From positions 20,550,307 through 20,614,306 of the forward strand of contig NC_026661.2 of NCBI RefSeq assembly GCF_000004075.3: a stretch of DNA of 64,000 bases. The letters run 5' to 3'. Within the stretch, counting starts at the first letter, position 1. Each line of letters starts with the position of its first letter. This DNA comes from Cucumis sativus (Eukaryota > Streptophyta > Magnoliopsida > Cucurbitales > Cucurbitaceae). The notes below the pieces were generated by a model. The model saw only the letters and a program-made list of their open reading frames with translations. It did not search any database and was not told the origin of the DNA. Made by a program: the position numbers and the translations under genes. This document shows positions 34,814 to 46,769 of the stretch, in pieces.

Positions 34814-37800
34814 CCAAAGAGGGACTTCATGAAAAGTGAACATATACAACAAAAATTACAAAGTGATTTAATCTGTGTACTTTTTCTAAAGAAAGAAAAA
34901 AGAAAAAAATCGGTTTGGTTGTTGTTTCATTGTCACTTATGAAATGGCAATAATTCAATTCAAACTATGGGCGCTTCAAAAAAAGATAATTATAAATCTT
35001 TAATTTTGAACCAAAAAATTATTGCTTCTTATTGCTTTTGTGTTTGCATGCATGCAATGTAAAACCCTTTTGAAAATCATTGTAATTAATTACTTTTTTG
35101 TTTGGAAAATTTTACGAAAGTTTATTATTATATATAACAATATTACTAATGACATTTATCTTTTGATCAATTCATTGACTAAAGATTGTGTTTTATGTGG
35201 ATTTGGAAATGATATATATACTTCGTTTACTTCAATTATTTAAAAATAATATAAACTAAATCAAAATAAATCTAACTTAATTAATTGCACAGAAAACTAT
35301 AAATTAAAATTCGAAATTGTTTATATTTGCTTGTTTTCAGAATAGAGGAAGATAATAATTATTTTTTAGAAAAAACAAAGAGATAATACAGGTAAAAAAA
35401 AGGGTTGCAAACTAATAATTATTTAGACTTCTTTTTTATATAATGCTTTTGCGTTTTTTATTCAATGCTTTGGAAAAGTTACGGTTTGTTATTTTTCAAC
35501 TTTTATTATTTTAGCAGGAAGGGTTTTCACTTTTCTTTTAAAAAGTACCTTTGAATCTAAACTTGAAAAACAAAATCTTTTTTCTTTTGTTTTAATTACA
35601 ATATGATAGCAGCTTAAATATATCAATATCTTATATTCAAAAATTAACAATATTGTTTATATATATATATATATGAATATAAAGTATATTAAAAATCCGA
35701 ATGATACATATATAACTTGATGGACCAAGACATATCTATATATATCATCTACCAAGTTACACTCATGTTTATTAAGTACCAAACATGGTAAACAATTTAA
35801 AAGTATAAGATCAATCAAATCTAATTAAAGGAACAAAAAAGAATGTATAGTTAGTTGAGTCCAAACTCCAAAGCTTAAGCTCAAGGAGACATATCTTTCC
35901 GACATTTAAAAGAATACCCCACATCAAAAGAGAATGAATAATGTGGTAACCTATTCTCCATACACATTTTCTCTCACCTTTTTCAACATATGTTGAAAAA
36001 GGTGAGAGAAAGAAAAAACTAATACATAGAAAAACGATAGGTTTGGACCATTTTCATGCATCTTTCTTGCAAACAAAAATATTTTAAAAGTCCATTTTAG
36101 AAATTTGCATGATTTATCAGAAAAAACATAGGTGTAATATAGTCTAGCACCAATTTTTTTTTCCTTATCAGTAACTAAAATCGTAACCCTTAAAAAGGAA
36201 AAACTAAAAGCATTTGAAATTTGACCATGCTTCTTCACAACCCACTTAGCAGCAAAGTTTAAGGTCCCATCCATCAACTTTCTCTTTTAGGGAAAGAATA
36301 AGGATAAGAAAAAAAAAAGGTAGCATGAGATTTGAAAATGTGATTTCATGAATATTCCCAAGTGCAAATCTATTAATACCCTTTTTAGTATATATATTAT
36401 AAATCATTCAAATTTTCGTAAGGGTGAGTGGCATTGGCATGCTCTAGAATTCTTAAAGAGAATTTGGTCTCACAGTCAAACACAATTTGATGAAAGTGTT
36501 TTTCTGTTTTCTTTTTTAAAAATTTATATTACTTTTTGAGTTGGTGGGAATACCCCTTTTTCTTTAAGTACTTCTACTACAACTCATCTAATAAAAACAT
36601 ATTTATTTGATATATATATTTAACTTTTATTGGAGTACTAGTTTAAACATTTATTATACTAACTATAATTAGTTTGATGAATATTTGATTAGAAAATTAA
36701 CTAATCTATACTCAATGTGTATTTAAGGGAAGTGTGAGAAAAGAAAGATATATATATACCAAATTAGATGTGCACTAATTCAAACTCTTATAAAGAAGGG
36801 AAACATAACAATACTATATGATGAGTGTTCAATAAAGATAAAATGGAATAAAATGTGAGAAGTAGTAGAAGTGTAATTCTTTAATTTGAAGGAATTAATT
36901 TCATGTTGACCATCTTTTTTTTTCTTTTCTATCCAATAATATCAACTCTTTTTCTTTACGTCTCTTTTGCTTCCCCACACTTTCATTATTCCTTTCTCAC
37001 TGTTCTTAATGCTGCGCCAAGAGAAAAAATTATTTTCCACACATAAAGCTTATTCTATTCCAAAACTCATTTTTTCTTTCTATATGTTTTATATATAAAT
37101 TCATTTGAAATAGAGTTAATTAACACTAACTTAAAAAATTAATATAAATTATTTATTTTAATAAACGAGCAGTAATCTATTAAAATATTTCCTAACTTAT
37201 TTTACAATAAAAAATTATTAAATGAATATAATTATTTTCTTTATACAAATTATTGATTAATTAGCTATCAATGTATTAAATATATTTAATTGATAAACTA
37301 AGATTAGTTAAATTTAGTTAGAACAAAAATTCATTTTTCAATAACAATAATTGATTGCTTTATTGTTTTTTTAATAATCAAGCAATTATTTATTGAGATT
37401 ATTTTTAATTTATACTACTTCATTCATTAAAAACATATAGTATTTATAAAACTTTTTTTTTAGTATTCCTTATCGATATATCACTCCTATCTCATTTTTT
37501 TCATTTTTATATAATATATTGTATTAAAATATGTTTTCTTATATTATTTAATTAAAATTGAAATTACTAACTATAAACCTAATAAAGTGGAAAAAAAATA
37601 TGACAAACATTTTATAATATTAGGAGTCACCATAGCCCTATCGCAATTACTATCACAAATTTATTTTTCTCAACAAAAAAGAAAAAGAAAAAAACAAACT
37701 ATAAGAAGAGAAAAGGAAAACTAAAAAAAAAAAAATCGATAAAAAATTAATGCTTTGGAAATTTATAACGAGATAGGTTAAACATTTTTCATGATTGGGT

Positions 37801-38795
37801 AAAGCACACTCACAAATGGATGGCGGGGTAATTTGTTGAAATGATTCTATAGTTGTGTTTGCTTTGGTTATAATAATCATTCCCCATGCATATGCATGAA
37901 GACTTGACACCATGACTACGATTAACTCCTTATTCTCTTCCCACAAATTTTTTGAGGAAATTAAAAGGAAAAGAGAAAACACTTCCGCTTTGTCAAATTT
38001 TCTTTATAAAAAAATAGATTGTTTTTATTTTGAAAAACCAGAACATGAATGAGATTGGATATTGTGAAAAAAAATATATATTTTTTTCAAAAAGTGGGTA
38101 ACCTGTGCAGTGTAATTCAAAATGTACCCATGCCTTTGATTGAAAGTTTATATGTTTATTTGTAATGATGTGGAATGTAACATTATTATATATTTATGGG
38201 TTATGCATAACTTTTAAAAGAAAAGACATGATTGGTTTGAATAACTTTAATCCTATGACTTAGTCCAAAGTAGATCTAATTTTGAATAACATTTTATAAA
38301 GCTGTTGCATGCATATATTCATTCTAGAAGATAATTATTATTACTCAAGAGTAGATGTAAATTTACCATTAGGGTTTGAATCCCTCACTTTAATTATATA
38401 AGTTATATATTCTTTTTAGTTATTCAAATAACCAAATACTTGTTCACCCAAATTCTATTTAAATTGCTTACTATTAGTGGCAATGAAACAAATTGGAAAG
38501 AAAAAAAAAGAAGTAAAAACTAAATATATTTTATTCAATGTAAATTAATTAAAGCAATATGTAAGAAGAACTATCAAGGGACACATGAGAGAAAGAGCAA
38601 AAAGACTAGAAATTAAATTTAATTAATGAAAAGGAAGGGGATCCATACATCACACTCTTCCTTTCAATTTATTTATACATAAAACATTAAGTTGATCACC
38701 CTTTTCATTTGCTCATAATGAAAAAAAAGCAATTTTAATTTAAAAAAAAAAACCAAAAAGAAAAAAATGAAGTAAGTTAATGCTTCATCATGTTT
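34814..38795. other. Long AT-rich intergenic region
   Basis: No coding exon is supportable. It contains a perfect 44-bp palindrome (35968-36011), a TA run near 35660-35673 and long A/T tracts near 37700. Its right end holds the 3' UTR of the LEA gene. Confidence 0.55.
35968..36011. repeat. Perfect 44-bp palindrome without spacer
   Basis: The 22-base arm at 35968-35989 (core CTCTCACCTTTTTCAACAT) is exactly the reverse complement of 35990-36011, with no loop base between. The next outward pairs do not match. Such unspaced perfect palindromes are rare in AT-rich plant DNA by chance and tend to be unstable. Confidence 0.9.
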
Positions 38796-39247
38796 TTAAA
38801 TTCTAGTGGATGGATTGCTGGTAGGATTGCTGGTTGGATTGCTGGTAGGGTTGTTGGCTGGATTGTTGGTAGGATTGTTGGCTGAATTGTTGGCTGGATT
38901 GTGGGTGTTGGTGTTTGAAGTGTTATCAGTGTTCATCCCAAGTGTGTTCTTCACTGCCTCAGCGGCTCCTTGTGCCATGTTCTTCACTTGCTCTCCAGTC
39001 TATACACATTATTATTTCACACCAAAAATCATTTTAGTTCATTCATTTTGCTAATTAAATAACAATAACAATATAAAAAAATCACCTGTTGAAGGAAACT
39101 TGCGGCTTGATCCTTGAGGTCAGTCGCAGTTTGGGCAGCAGATGATTGGTCCTGAGTAGTGGGTTGGTTCATCATCTCATCTCTCTTAACCTGAGCCTGG
39201 CCAACAATCTCATCAGCCTTGTGGCTAAGATCCTGATGGCTTGCCAT
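38796..39247 (-). CDS. Group 3-like LEA protein with Asn-Pro repeat tail
   Basis: Two exons (39086-39247, 38796-38999) encode 121 hydrophilic residues. MASHQDLSHKADEIVGQAQ and the block TGEQVKNMAQGAAEAVKNTLGM mark the LEA_4 type, proteins that turn helical on drying and protect membranes and enzymes. The last 35 residues are a low-complexity run of Asn-Pro-Thr/Ala-Asn/Ser units encoded by a 12-bp minisatellite. The tail would be disordered. The gene is divergent from a second LEA gene 1.5 kb away which shares the same C-terminal block, so they are probably paralogues. Upstream DNA has no CACGTG core, unlike its partner. Confidence 0.88.
38812..38907 (-). repeat. 12-bp coding minisatellite, eight units
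   Basis: Eight imperfect units of the form GGATTGYTGGTW (plus strand) lie head to tail and encode four-residue Asn-Pro-Ala/Thr-Asn/Ser repeats of the LEA tail. The left units are the most alike, pointing to recent expansion at that end. Copy number changes would keep reading frame. Confidence 0.85.
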
Positions 39248-40457
39248 TTTCTGAATAGTATTTTTTGTTTTTTAAAACTGAAAGAAGAAAATTATATAAT
39301 GAAATATGAAAAACTTAAGTGATGCAATGAAAGGTTAATCAAAATTAAACATTATATAGAGGTGGAGAATGCTAATTTTAGTTGTTGAAACTTGAAATTA
39401 GGCTATTTTGGTGTAATTGAATTTTACACACACTTGGCTGTTTTTTGATGAATCCCTAATTGTAGGAGAGGGATTTGTACGTAAAGAATGGAACTGTTTT
39501 GAATTATTTGGCTAAGTCAACAAATTAAAAGATCGTCCACATAGTTTTTACCCATTATATATAATTTTCCATATTAATACACAAATTATCTAATAGTGCA
39601 TGCATGCAATAATATAATCTAAGTTAGTGATTTTATATATTGTTAGGAGAAGAAAATAAAAACTAAAGATTATTTAATATTTCACTACATATATTATGAC
39701 TCGTATTCACATAAAAGTCGAAATAGATATTAGAATTTTACCCATTGGATCGGAGGATGTGAAAGAAATACTTAGGGACTTTGGGAAATTGTATAAATTT
39801 GTTAAGTGAAGTTGTGATATTTTCCTAAAAATAATAAAAGGTAAGAAGATAAAGATGGATTTTAAATATTAATTATTTGATGTGTGGATGAGATTGCACC
39901 ACCACAACATTTTTATTTTTTATTGTTTAAAATGATTTATTGTCACTACTTCTTAAGCTTTAGTTTGATTTTGATCATCCTTTGTCAAAATATTTTTGGA
40001 TATATATTTTCAATTTTGATTTAGTATATCTTTTTAAAATACTCATTAAATATACTAATTTTAATTTTGATTTTGATTATTGAATTTTAAAAGTGAACTA
40101 TTAGTTGCTTCAACAAACAAAAATGATTCATTTGTAAGAGCAAGTAAAATAAGCATAATAAGTTGTCATAAAATACATACTATTAAAATTTATTATAACT
40201 CAGATATAATAATCTAATTAAGGCTATAACAATCTATTCATTGAACATTTTTAATGCCATGTGTAGAACGAATAAGAAACTATTTATATCAAGTAGGATG
40301 CATTCATCATAATTACATACAAAGAAGAAAAAAAACATTTTGAAAACGAAGTAAGATAAAAATTGAAAGGAAATAATTGCATAAAAATGGTGCATTCGTT
40401 GAATACTTTTCATTTTTATTTACATTTCTTAACATGCACCGACGGAAGCAGGAGCAA
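39248..40457. other. Shared upstream region of the divergent LEA pair
   Basis: This AT-rich region separates the two LEA genes. A lone ACGT core sits near 39478. I see no other motif until the ABRE cluster close to the right-hand gene. Confidence 0.55.
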
Positions 40458-40593
40458 ACACGTGGCAAATGTGCATAGGCTGAGTCATCGATATGGTGCT
40501 GCCAGTTTCTGCAAAATCAGTGCAGCACAAAACAGCACCATCCCACAACAAGGCACGTAAGTCCTACACGTGTCACTTTATATAGACACGTGT
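40458..40593 (+). promoter_or_regulatory. Three ABRE/G-box sites and TATA box of the right LEA gene
   Basis: ACACGTGGC lies at 40458-40466, ACACGTGTC at 40566-40574 and ACACGTGT at 40586-40593, with TTTATATAG at 40577-40585 wedged between the last two. Multiple CACGTG cores close to a TATA box are classic for abscisic-acid and seed-desiccation promoters recognised by ABI5/ABF bZIP factors. Confidence 0.8.
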
Positions 40594-40738
40594 CGAAGAA
40601 TTATGCAAGGTCCGAACCTTATTAATATGCTCCATTTCCATTTCATTGCTTGTTACAGTCACAAAACAAGCAAAACACACCTTTGGAAAAAGAGAAAGAA
40701 AAGCTAAGGTCCATTTCATAAAAAGAGAGGGAAGAAAA

Positions 40739-41222
40739 ATGGCATCTCACAATCAGAGCTATAGAGCTGGTGAAACCAAGGGACGAGCTGAGGTATTATT
40801 CTACACCTTTTTGTTTTCTTAAGAAAAAATTGCTCTTAATAAGAACAGAAAATGCTTCAAATAGTGAAAACTAATTCCATTTATTTTAAATTTAGGAGAA
40901 AACCAATCAAGCGATGGGTGCAATGGGGGAGAAGGCCCGAGAAGCAAAGGAGAAAACATACGAGACAGGGCGGGCCGCAAGGGAGAAGGCCCATGGAGCA
41001 GCGGACTCAACAAAAGAATGGGCCTCAGATGCGGCCCAAACCGGGCGTGAGAAGGCCCAAGCGGGAAAAGAAACGACGGGAGGGATTCTGGAGCAGACAG
41101 GAGAGAAAGTGAAGAGCATGGCACAAGGAGCAGCGGAAGCAGTTAAAAGCACTTTTGGTATGGCTCAGCATGATGAGGATGTGGACAAAAGCTCTAACGC
41201 CACCACTAATCGTAGGGTTTAA
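40739..41222 (+). CDS. Group 3 LEA protein (LEA_4, LEA7/LEA76-like)
   Basis: Two exons (40739-40792, 40896-41222) encode 126 residues. The start MASHNQSYRAGETKGRAEEK is the family signature. Alanine-, lysine- and glutamate-rich 11-residue repeats run through the middle (for example AREAKEKTYET and AREKAHGAADS), predicting an amphipathic helix formed on drying. The TGEKVKSMAQGAAEAVKSTFGM block is shared with the divergent LEA gene to the left. No signal peptide, so cytosolic or nuclear. Three ABREs lie directly upstream, so induction in seeds, drought or by abscisic acid is expected. Resembles At1g52690 and At3g15670; shorter than those because it has fewer repeats. Confidence 0.93.
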
Positions 41223-42000
41223 TTCGTAAACTCGGATCCCCAACATCCGTCCGAAATGTAGCAGTTGTCTTTGTGTTTATTTGGTTCATGTTTGTCTTTG
41301 CTTTTGTTGTAATGGTGAAGAAAATGCTTCCTCCCTTTTTGTTGGAGAAGGTGTTTGTATTCTGTTTTTAACTTCGAATAATAACATCCTTTCATCTCTT
41401 TATATACCTCTTTATGTGTATATACAAGAAAATTTACATCAGTCATTGATATGGGTTTAAGTTCGAATTAAATATTACATGATTGTATAAATTTTGTTCA
41501 ACCTAATATAACTTAGCCAACCTAACTATGTCAAACTTAGAAGCATATTCAGATACCACGAACATTTTTGAATTTCTTTGAATCTTGGATCGGATTTACG
41601 ATAAGAGGGTCTAAAGTTTGAAATTTGTAGTTTTAAAATCTAACCTGAGTTTTATTAGGATGGAATGCATTTCTTGGATCGTAAGATTTCTTCACCAACT
41701 TCTTAGATTTGTGAAAAACGAAATGTGGCATTAGAGTGTATGTTAATTTAATCATTGAAAAAAACCATGTAGGTCAATATATTGAGCATCAATCAAAGAT
41801 CACTTTGGTATAAGAATATTAAATCCAACATCTGAACTGAAAATATTCTAATTTCTAAAAGTAAGGAGGAATGAGAACACATAAAAAGCTTGCAACTCGG
41901 GGCAATGGGTTTAAATCATTCTCATTCATTAGAAGGATTAATCATGTCAAAATTACAGAGCAAGCTCATTTTGGGGGAAGGTCAAAAATAAAATCCAATG

Positions 42001-42031
<31 letters not shown>

Positions 42032-42044
42032 GTATATTTTAAAA
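41223..42044. other. Convergent 3' intergenic region
   Basis: It holds the 3' UTR of the LEA gene and that of the WDR43 gene. A run of 27 T lies at 42005-42031. No gene seen. Confidence 0.6.
42005..42031 (-). repeat. Templated A27 tract just after the WDR43 stop codon
   Basis: On the minus strand 27 consecutive A residues begin 13 bases after the stop. Any transcript reaching past this point carries an internal poly(A) that is encoded, not added. It may be an expanded microsatellite. Confidence 0.85.
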
Positions 42045-45000
42045 TCATTCACTCATGTCGTCATCGACTTCACCAGCACTAAGATCGTCAAAGGCTTCTA
42101 CTTCATCCCTTTCATCATCTTCATTGGTTTCCATTTCATCGCCCGTTTCATTTTCGTCACTATCTTCTTCCTCGTAAATAATCGGTACAATGGTATCATT
42201 ATCATTCTCCTCCTTGTCAAGGACCTGCCAAAAAGAAGACAGGAGTATTCGGCTTATTGAGCTTGAAGAACGTTTCGGTTGAACTTGAATTCAGCCATGT
42301 ATTGTGTGGAAGGAAAATAATGCACTTACCTCTGTGTAGAGGAAGTCTAAGCTACTTGATAGCAGTAGAGCGGATTGGAAAGTTGAAGTTCTAGATTCAA
42401 TAAGCTGCACATTCATAGAAATTTATATATTTGTAGTTATATACTAGAAAGCAATGGTCAATGGTAGTGAAAAAGATGGCTCATTGGCTTCATATTTTGG
42501 ATGCCTAAAACGGTTTCATGTCGATGATTTAACCAATCGCATTAACCAAACACTGCTAACCTGATATAGAGAGTTCAAGGCGAGAAGAGAAGATTCTTGG
42601 GACATGATTTTGCTAGCATGTTGGAGAATTAAGCATCTCAGCCAAGGGAGGGCGCATACAAGAATTGCCCCTCTGTAAACAAGACATGAAAATGTCAAAT
42701 GAGATCGACTTGACCTAAGGGAGCATCAAGCAGAGTTATAATTAAGTGAGATTACCTTGACTGGATAAAGGATATTAGAGCGTGCAAAAGCGTGAGAACA
42801 TCAGATGAGTTTAATTGTGCTATTGATTTTGAAATAACCTGAGAACAGATGATATATGATGAATTAAGATTTAAGACCAAAATGGTTTGTAGACGAAGTA
42901 AAAATTCTAGGACTGTGATAACCTTAACATCCTTGGTATATAAGCATTCTAGCAAAAGGGCACGATCATCTGCATGTAGCGCCTGCTTAAGCAAAACCTG
43001 AACAGAGTCTGCACTTGGTGGTATTACAGGGACGGAAGGATCTTCTTGTTCACGACCTCCATCCTTGTTCTGGTCCGCCAAATTCAAACTCGCAAGTTTC
43101 TCTCCCATGGATGGCTCATTTAAATCATCATTAAATAGAACATCAGAAGTATCTCCATTGCCTACATTACCAGATATCGTGTCAGCTGTGAAAATCAAAA
43201 ACAAATTACACCATTTGCTTAGAGATGGACAGGTGTAGATGTTCAGTGAAAATTCAGAAGCCACAAGCGCAACAGCTCAAAGACAATTCTTACCAACATC
43301 ACTGACATCTCCAGCTGTCAGACTATCAAGTTCAGACGCTGCTCTTTTCTTTTTGCTTTTCTTGCTTTTAGGCGTAATCACTTGTTCGATCTCATGAGGA
43401 CCTGTGAAAAAGTATAAGCATGCAAATCTGTATGAGAACGAGGGAGAAGAAATAAGGAAAACAATAGCAAATGTGATCACTGTGTCGAACCTTGTTCAGA
43501 AACACAATCATTTTGTTGGAGTGTTTTATTCTCATGTGCAGTATTTGCATCTTCCTTCACGGTATAACCAATATCCAAAAGAGTATGCTGTGGTAGGTCC
43601 ACGGAGCCATGAGTAACAAGAACTGATACTTCATTGTCTCCTATACCATGTATTCTGGAAGCAAGGACAGAAGCTCGATTCTTCTTAGCACTGCCATGGT
43701 TTTCCTCAGCTGATTGGTTGTCATTGGCTTTTACAGAGACTTTAGTTGGAGTAACCTCGTCCTCAGATAGTACCTTTAATTTCCATAAATAAGCTGCACC
43801 TGATACCGATACTGACAAGACAACTACGCTGTCTTCTTGATTGCTAACATTTCTGCATTCAGAGACAAATGGAGGATGCTTCATGGACAGAATAGGACCT
43901 CTACTAAATTTTCCCGCACTTATATTACACCACCACACTTGAAGATGTTTGGCTCCAAGTTCTGACGTAATTATTGTTTTAGCATCATCAGATACAGAAA
44001 CAAGCTTCACAGGACCCTATATTTTGAATAGTATAGTCAGTGATTTGGATTAATTTAAAAGAAAGAATTTAAAAGTAAGAGAATTTGGGGAGCTAACCAA
44101 TTTATCAGGGTGCACAATAAGCTCATCCCCGTCATCTGTGCTTAAAATTTTCAACTTTTTACCAGCTACAACTAAGTACCTCTCATCTGGGCAAAGGGTA
44201 ACTCATTAAGTAAGAAAAGGTGCTGTCATTGTTCTCATAGCAGAACATGAATAAGCAACTAACCAAGTGAAAAGGCTGAAGAAGATATTGATTTTTTTGA
44301 AGCTTTGAACTCCTTGATAATGTTTCCGGTTTCAGTGTCCATCTCAGAGGCCATTCCATTACTTCCAACTGTACGCAGTCTACAGCCTTTGTTCGCAAAA
44401 GAAAGGCCAATAACTCCACTTCACAAATCAGGTTAAAAATGATTCAATCACCATAATCAATAGAGTGACAAACTAAGGCTGGTTTTCTATAGAACCATAA
44501 CTTCTATGTGTTAATGAACTCACGTCAGAGATAGCTTAACTATCATAAAAGAGTGAATTAACTTGTATCTTTTAGATGTGATCATGAAGTTGATACATAT
44601 TAGGTGTGTGAACAAAGGAAACCCCCAACACAAATCACTGTAATGTCATATTATCATGTCATTTTTCTCCTATCTAAATGTATCACCACAGTGGATGCAT
44701 CAGTGCCACGTAACAAATATGGTCAAGATAAGATCGTCAAAGTACACAAAGTTTGAACACTCAATCTAACTTATCTAATCATTTGACATTCTAAGCTAAC
44801 AAGAGTAAGCAGAATTGATTGCTTACCCAGGATGGCAGCCTGCAGAGACCCACTTCTTCTCTCCATTTGAAGCATTCACAGCCAGCACATCCCCACTATT
44901 GGTACCAATAGCAACTACACAATAACTGCTTTTACGCTGAAAAATCAGAAAGACGTTACAGGTTTAAGATTCCCAACACTTACAAAACAGTGTCAAAGAA

Positions 45001-45431
45001 CTAAAATTAAATATAAACCCTAAAAATGCTTTCCTCACCTTTTTCCCTAGAAAACAGCATGCCATACAGGAATAACCAAAATCATTTTTTCCATCTAGGT
45101 CCTTCCACTCTGCCAGTAAACTCCCATCACGAGTACTCCAAATCTACGTACACACCAAATACACAAGTAAATTAACATCCATATATCCAAAAGCACAAGG
45201 AAAGAAAAAAAAAACAAATATTTGCAACTACACCGAGGTATAAAACGCAGAAGTTTATGAACTAGCTGGGTATTCCAAGTGAAAATCAGCATGAGAAAAA
45301 CCAAAAGCATAGAAACAACAAAGAGAGAAAGAGCTTGCCTTAAGAGTTCCATTTGAGGAGACGATGGCTAGATAATCACCGTCGGGAGTGAAAGCTGCGA
45401 TAGGCAGCGATTTAAGAATTTCCATCTTCAT
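42045..45431 (-). CDS. WDR43/UTP5-like small-subunit processome protein
   Basis: Twelve exons (45339-45431, 45039-45143, 44827-44936, 44264-44418, 44098-44186, 43491-44016, 43294-43401, 42923-43185, 42756-42838, 42561-42672, 42330-42404, 42045-42224) encode 632 residues. The N-terminal 350 or so form WD40 repeats (IAAFTPDGDYLAIVSSNGTL, IGLSFANKG, SSAFSLDERYLVVAG). A Utp12 domain follows at about 454-572, after a basic patch PKSKKSKKKRAA that suits nucleolar targeting; the C-terminus is very acidic. UTP5/WDR43 belongs to the t-UTP/UTP-A group that acts on pre-18S rRNA. The first intron uses a GC donor (CTTAAG|GCAAGC). Two in-frame ATGs (MKM) begin the protein; I took the first. Arabidopsis counterpart probably At5g11240. 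Confidence 0.93.
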
Positions 45432-46769
45432 TGCTTTGAATGTTTACTGGTAATCAAATTCGGAAGTGCAACAAAGAAAAAGAGGTTGGGAGCAATGAAC
45501 AACAGCACTTTGCAGCTGCCGCAGGCTGTTGAGGGTTTTGGGGTTTAATTCCCGCTTCGTTTTGTTTGTATAATTTCGCGGGTCAGGAAGAAAGAAACCC
45601 GGTTGGTCCGAACAGACCGCTTCCTGTACCTTTTGTGGTTCTGTATTCTTTTAAATTTCCAACACACAAATTAATAATTATATCAATTAAAAATTTTCAA
45701 TAATTAAAAACAAAGAAAATTGTTAAAAATATTTACAAAATTTAAGAATTTATAGATTTAATTTTGCTAAATATTTTGTTTCTTTTGCTATAAATAAACA
45801 CATGTAAGATCATACAAAAGTTTCTTTCCCAATCATTTTGTAAAATGAATATTCAAAAGAAATCTATACTAATTGAATTATAGAAGATGTATTTTGTTTA
45901 AGATTTTAAGTGTTTAATTTTGAAAAAAAATGATGCTACTGGGTGTTTGAACATCCCTAACAAAATTGAAATGCACTATGAGATTTGAAAGTATGTTTGG
46001 ACTTAGGATTTTGAGTCTAATCATAATATTAAACTTCATTGTTATTCTGCTCAATAACCATTATGATTAGTTAACTTATTATTTTCAACCATTTTAGTTT
46101 AAAAGGTACCGAAGAAAAATGTTCAGATAGTAAATTACCTTGCTGCCGTGGAGGTGTGGACTTGGAGCTGTGGAGCGAGTTGTGACGTTGCCGGTGAACT
46201 AGGAGCCGTGGAGTTGGGCCCGGTTCTGTGATGCTGCCGGTGGAATTGGAATCGTGACGGTGGAGGGGTGGAGAATCAAAATTGGGGGTGATGAATTTTT
46301 CTGCTTTGGCGGTGGAGGTGGCAAAGAATTTTAGGGTTTTGACCTTTAAACCATTGTGAATTTGTAAATTTGTAATTTGTACATATATTCTACGGTTCGG
46401 TTCGGTTCGGTTCGGTTCGGTCAGTTTGTCTAACTAATTTTTCTGCTGACCGATTCGAACTAGTCTGGTCGTTGGTTTGGACCGATTCTTCCACACCCCC
46501 ACGACATATCGAACTCGTATATTCTCTTGTGTGCATCTCTTTAGGTGGAGCTCCGACCCCGACCAGGTATTCAATCATTTTGTTTCACTTCATTTCAGAT
46601 TATAATTTCCCTGTTCTTCGTTATTATTCAATTTTTTTTTTTACTAATTTGAAGTAGCAATCATACAATTAGTTCTTGCCAAATCACTGATTCTGTATAT
46701 TGACCATTCAAATTTTTTCATCGATTTCCATTAAATAAATAATAAACTAATTAGGCCAGGAATTGACAG
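45432..46769. other. Divergent promoter region between WDR43 and RabGGTB
   Basis: AT-rich at the left. A GC-richer block of GTGGAG/GCCGG words spans 46140-46330 and is followed by a CGGTT pentamer array. A 5' UTR intron of RabGGTB is likely at 46567-46759 (GACCAG|GTATTC to GGCCAG|GAATTG). Confidence 0.55.
46393..46421. repeat. (CGGTT)n pentanucleotide array
   Basis: Between five and six perfect CGGTT units are followed by scattered CCGATTCG and GGTCGG words to about 46490. They lie about 350 bases before the RabGGTB start codon. Confidence 0.85.

Noticed and set aside
38806-39054. Leu/Gly/Val repeat open frame on the plus strand
   Set aside because: It is the antisense reading of the 12-bp minisatellite in the LEA gene.
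41871-42260. 129-residue open frame across the poly-T tract
   Set aside because: It lies antisense to the last WDR43 exon and runs through 27 T giving poly-Phe.
46390-46578. Arg-Thr-Glu-Pro-Asn repeat open frame
   Set aside because: It is a translation of the CGGTT pentamer array in a promoter region and has no other coding sign.
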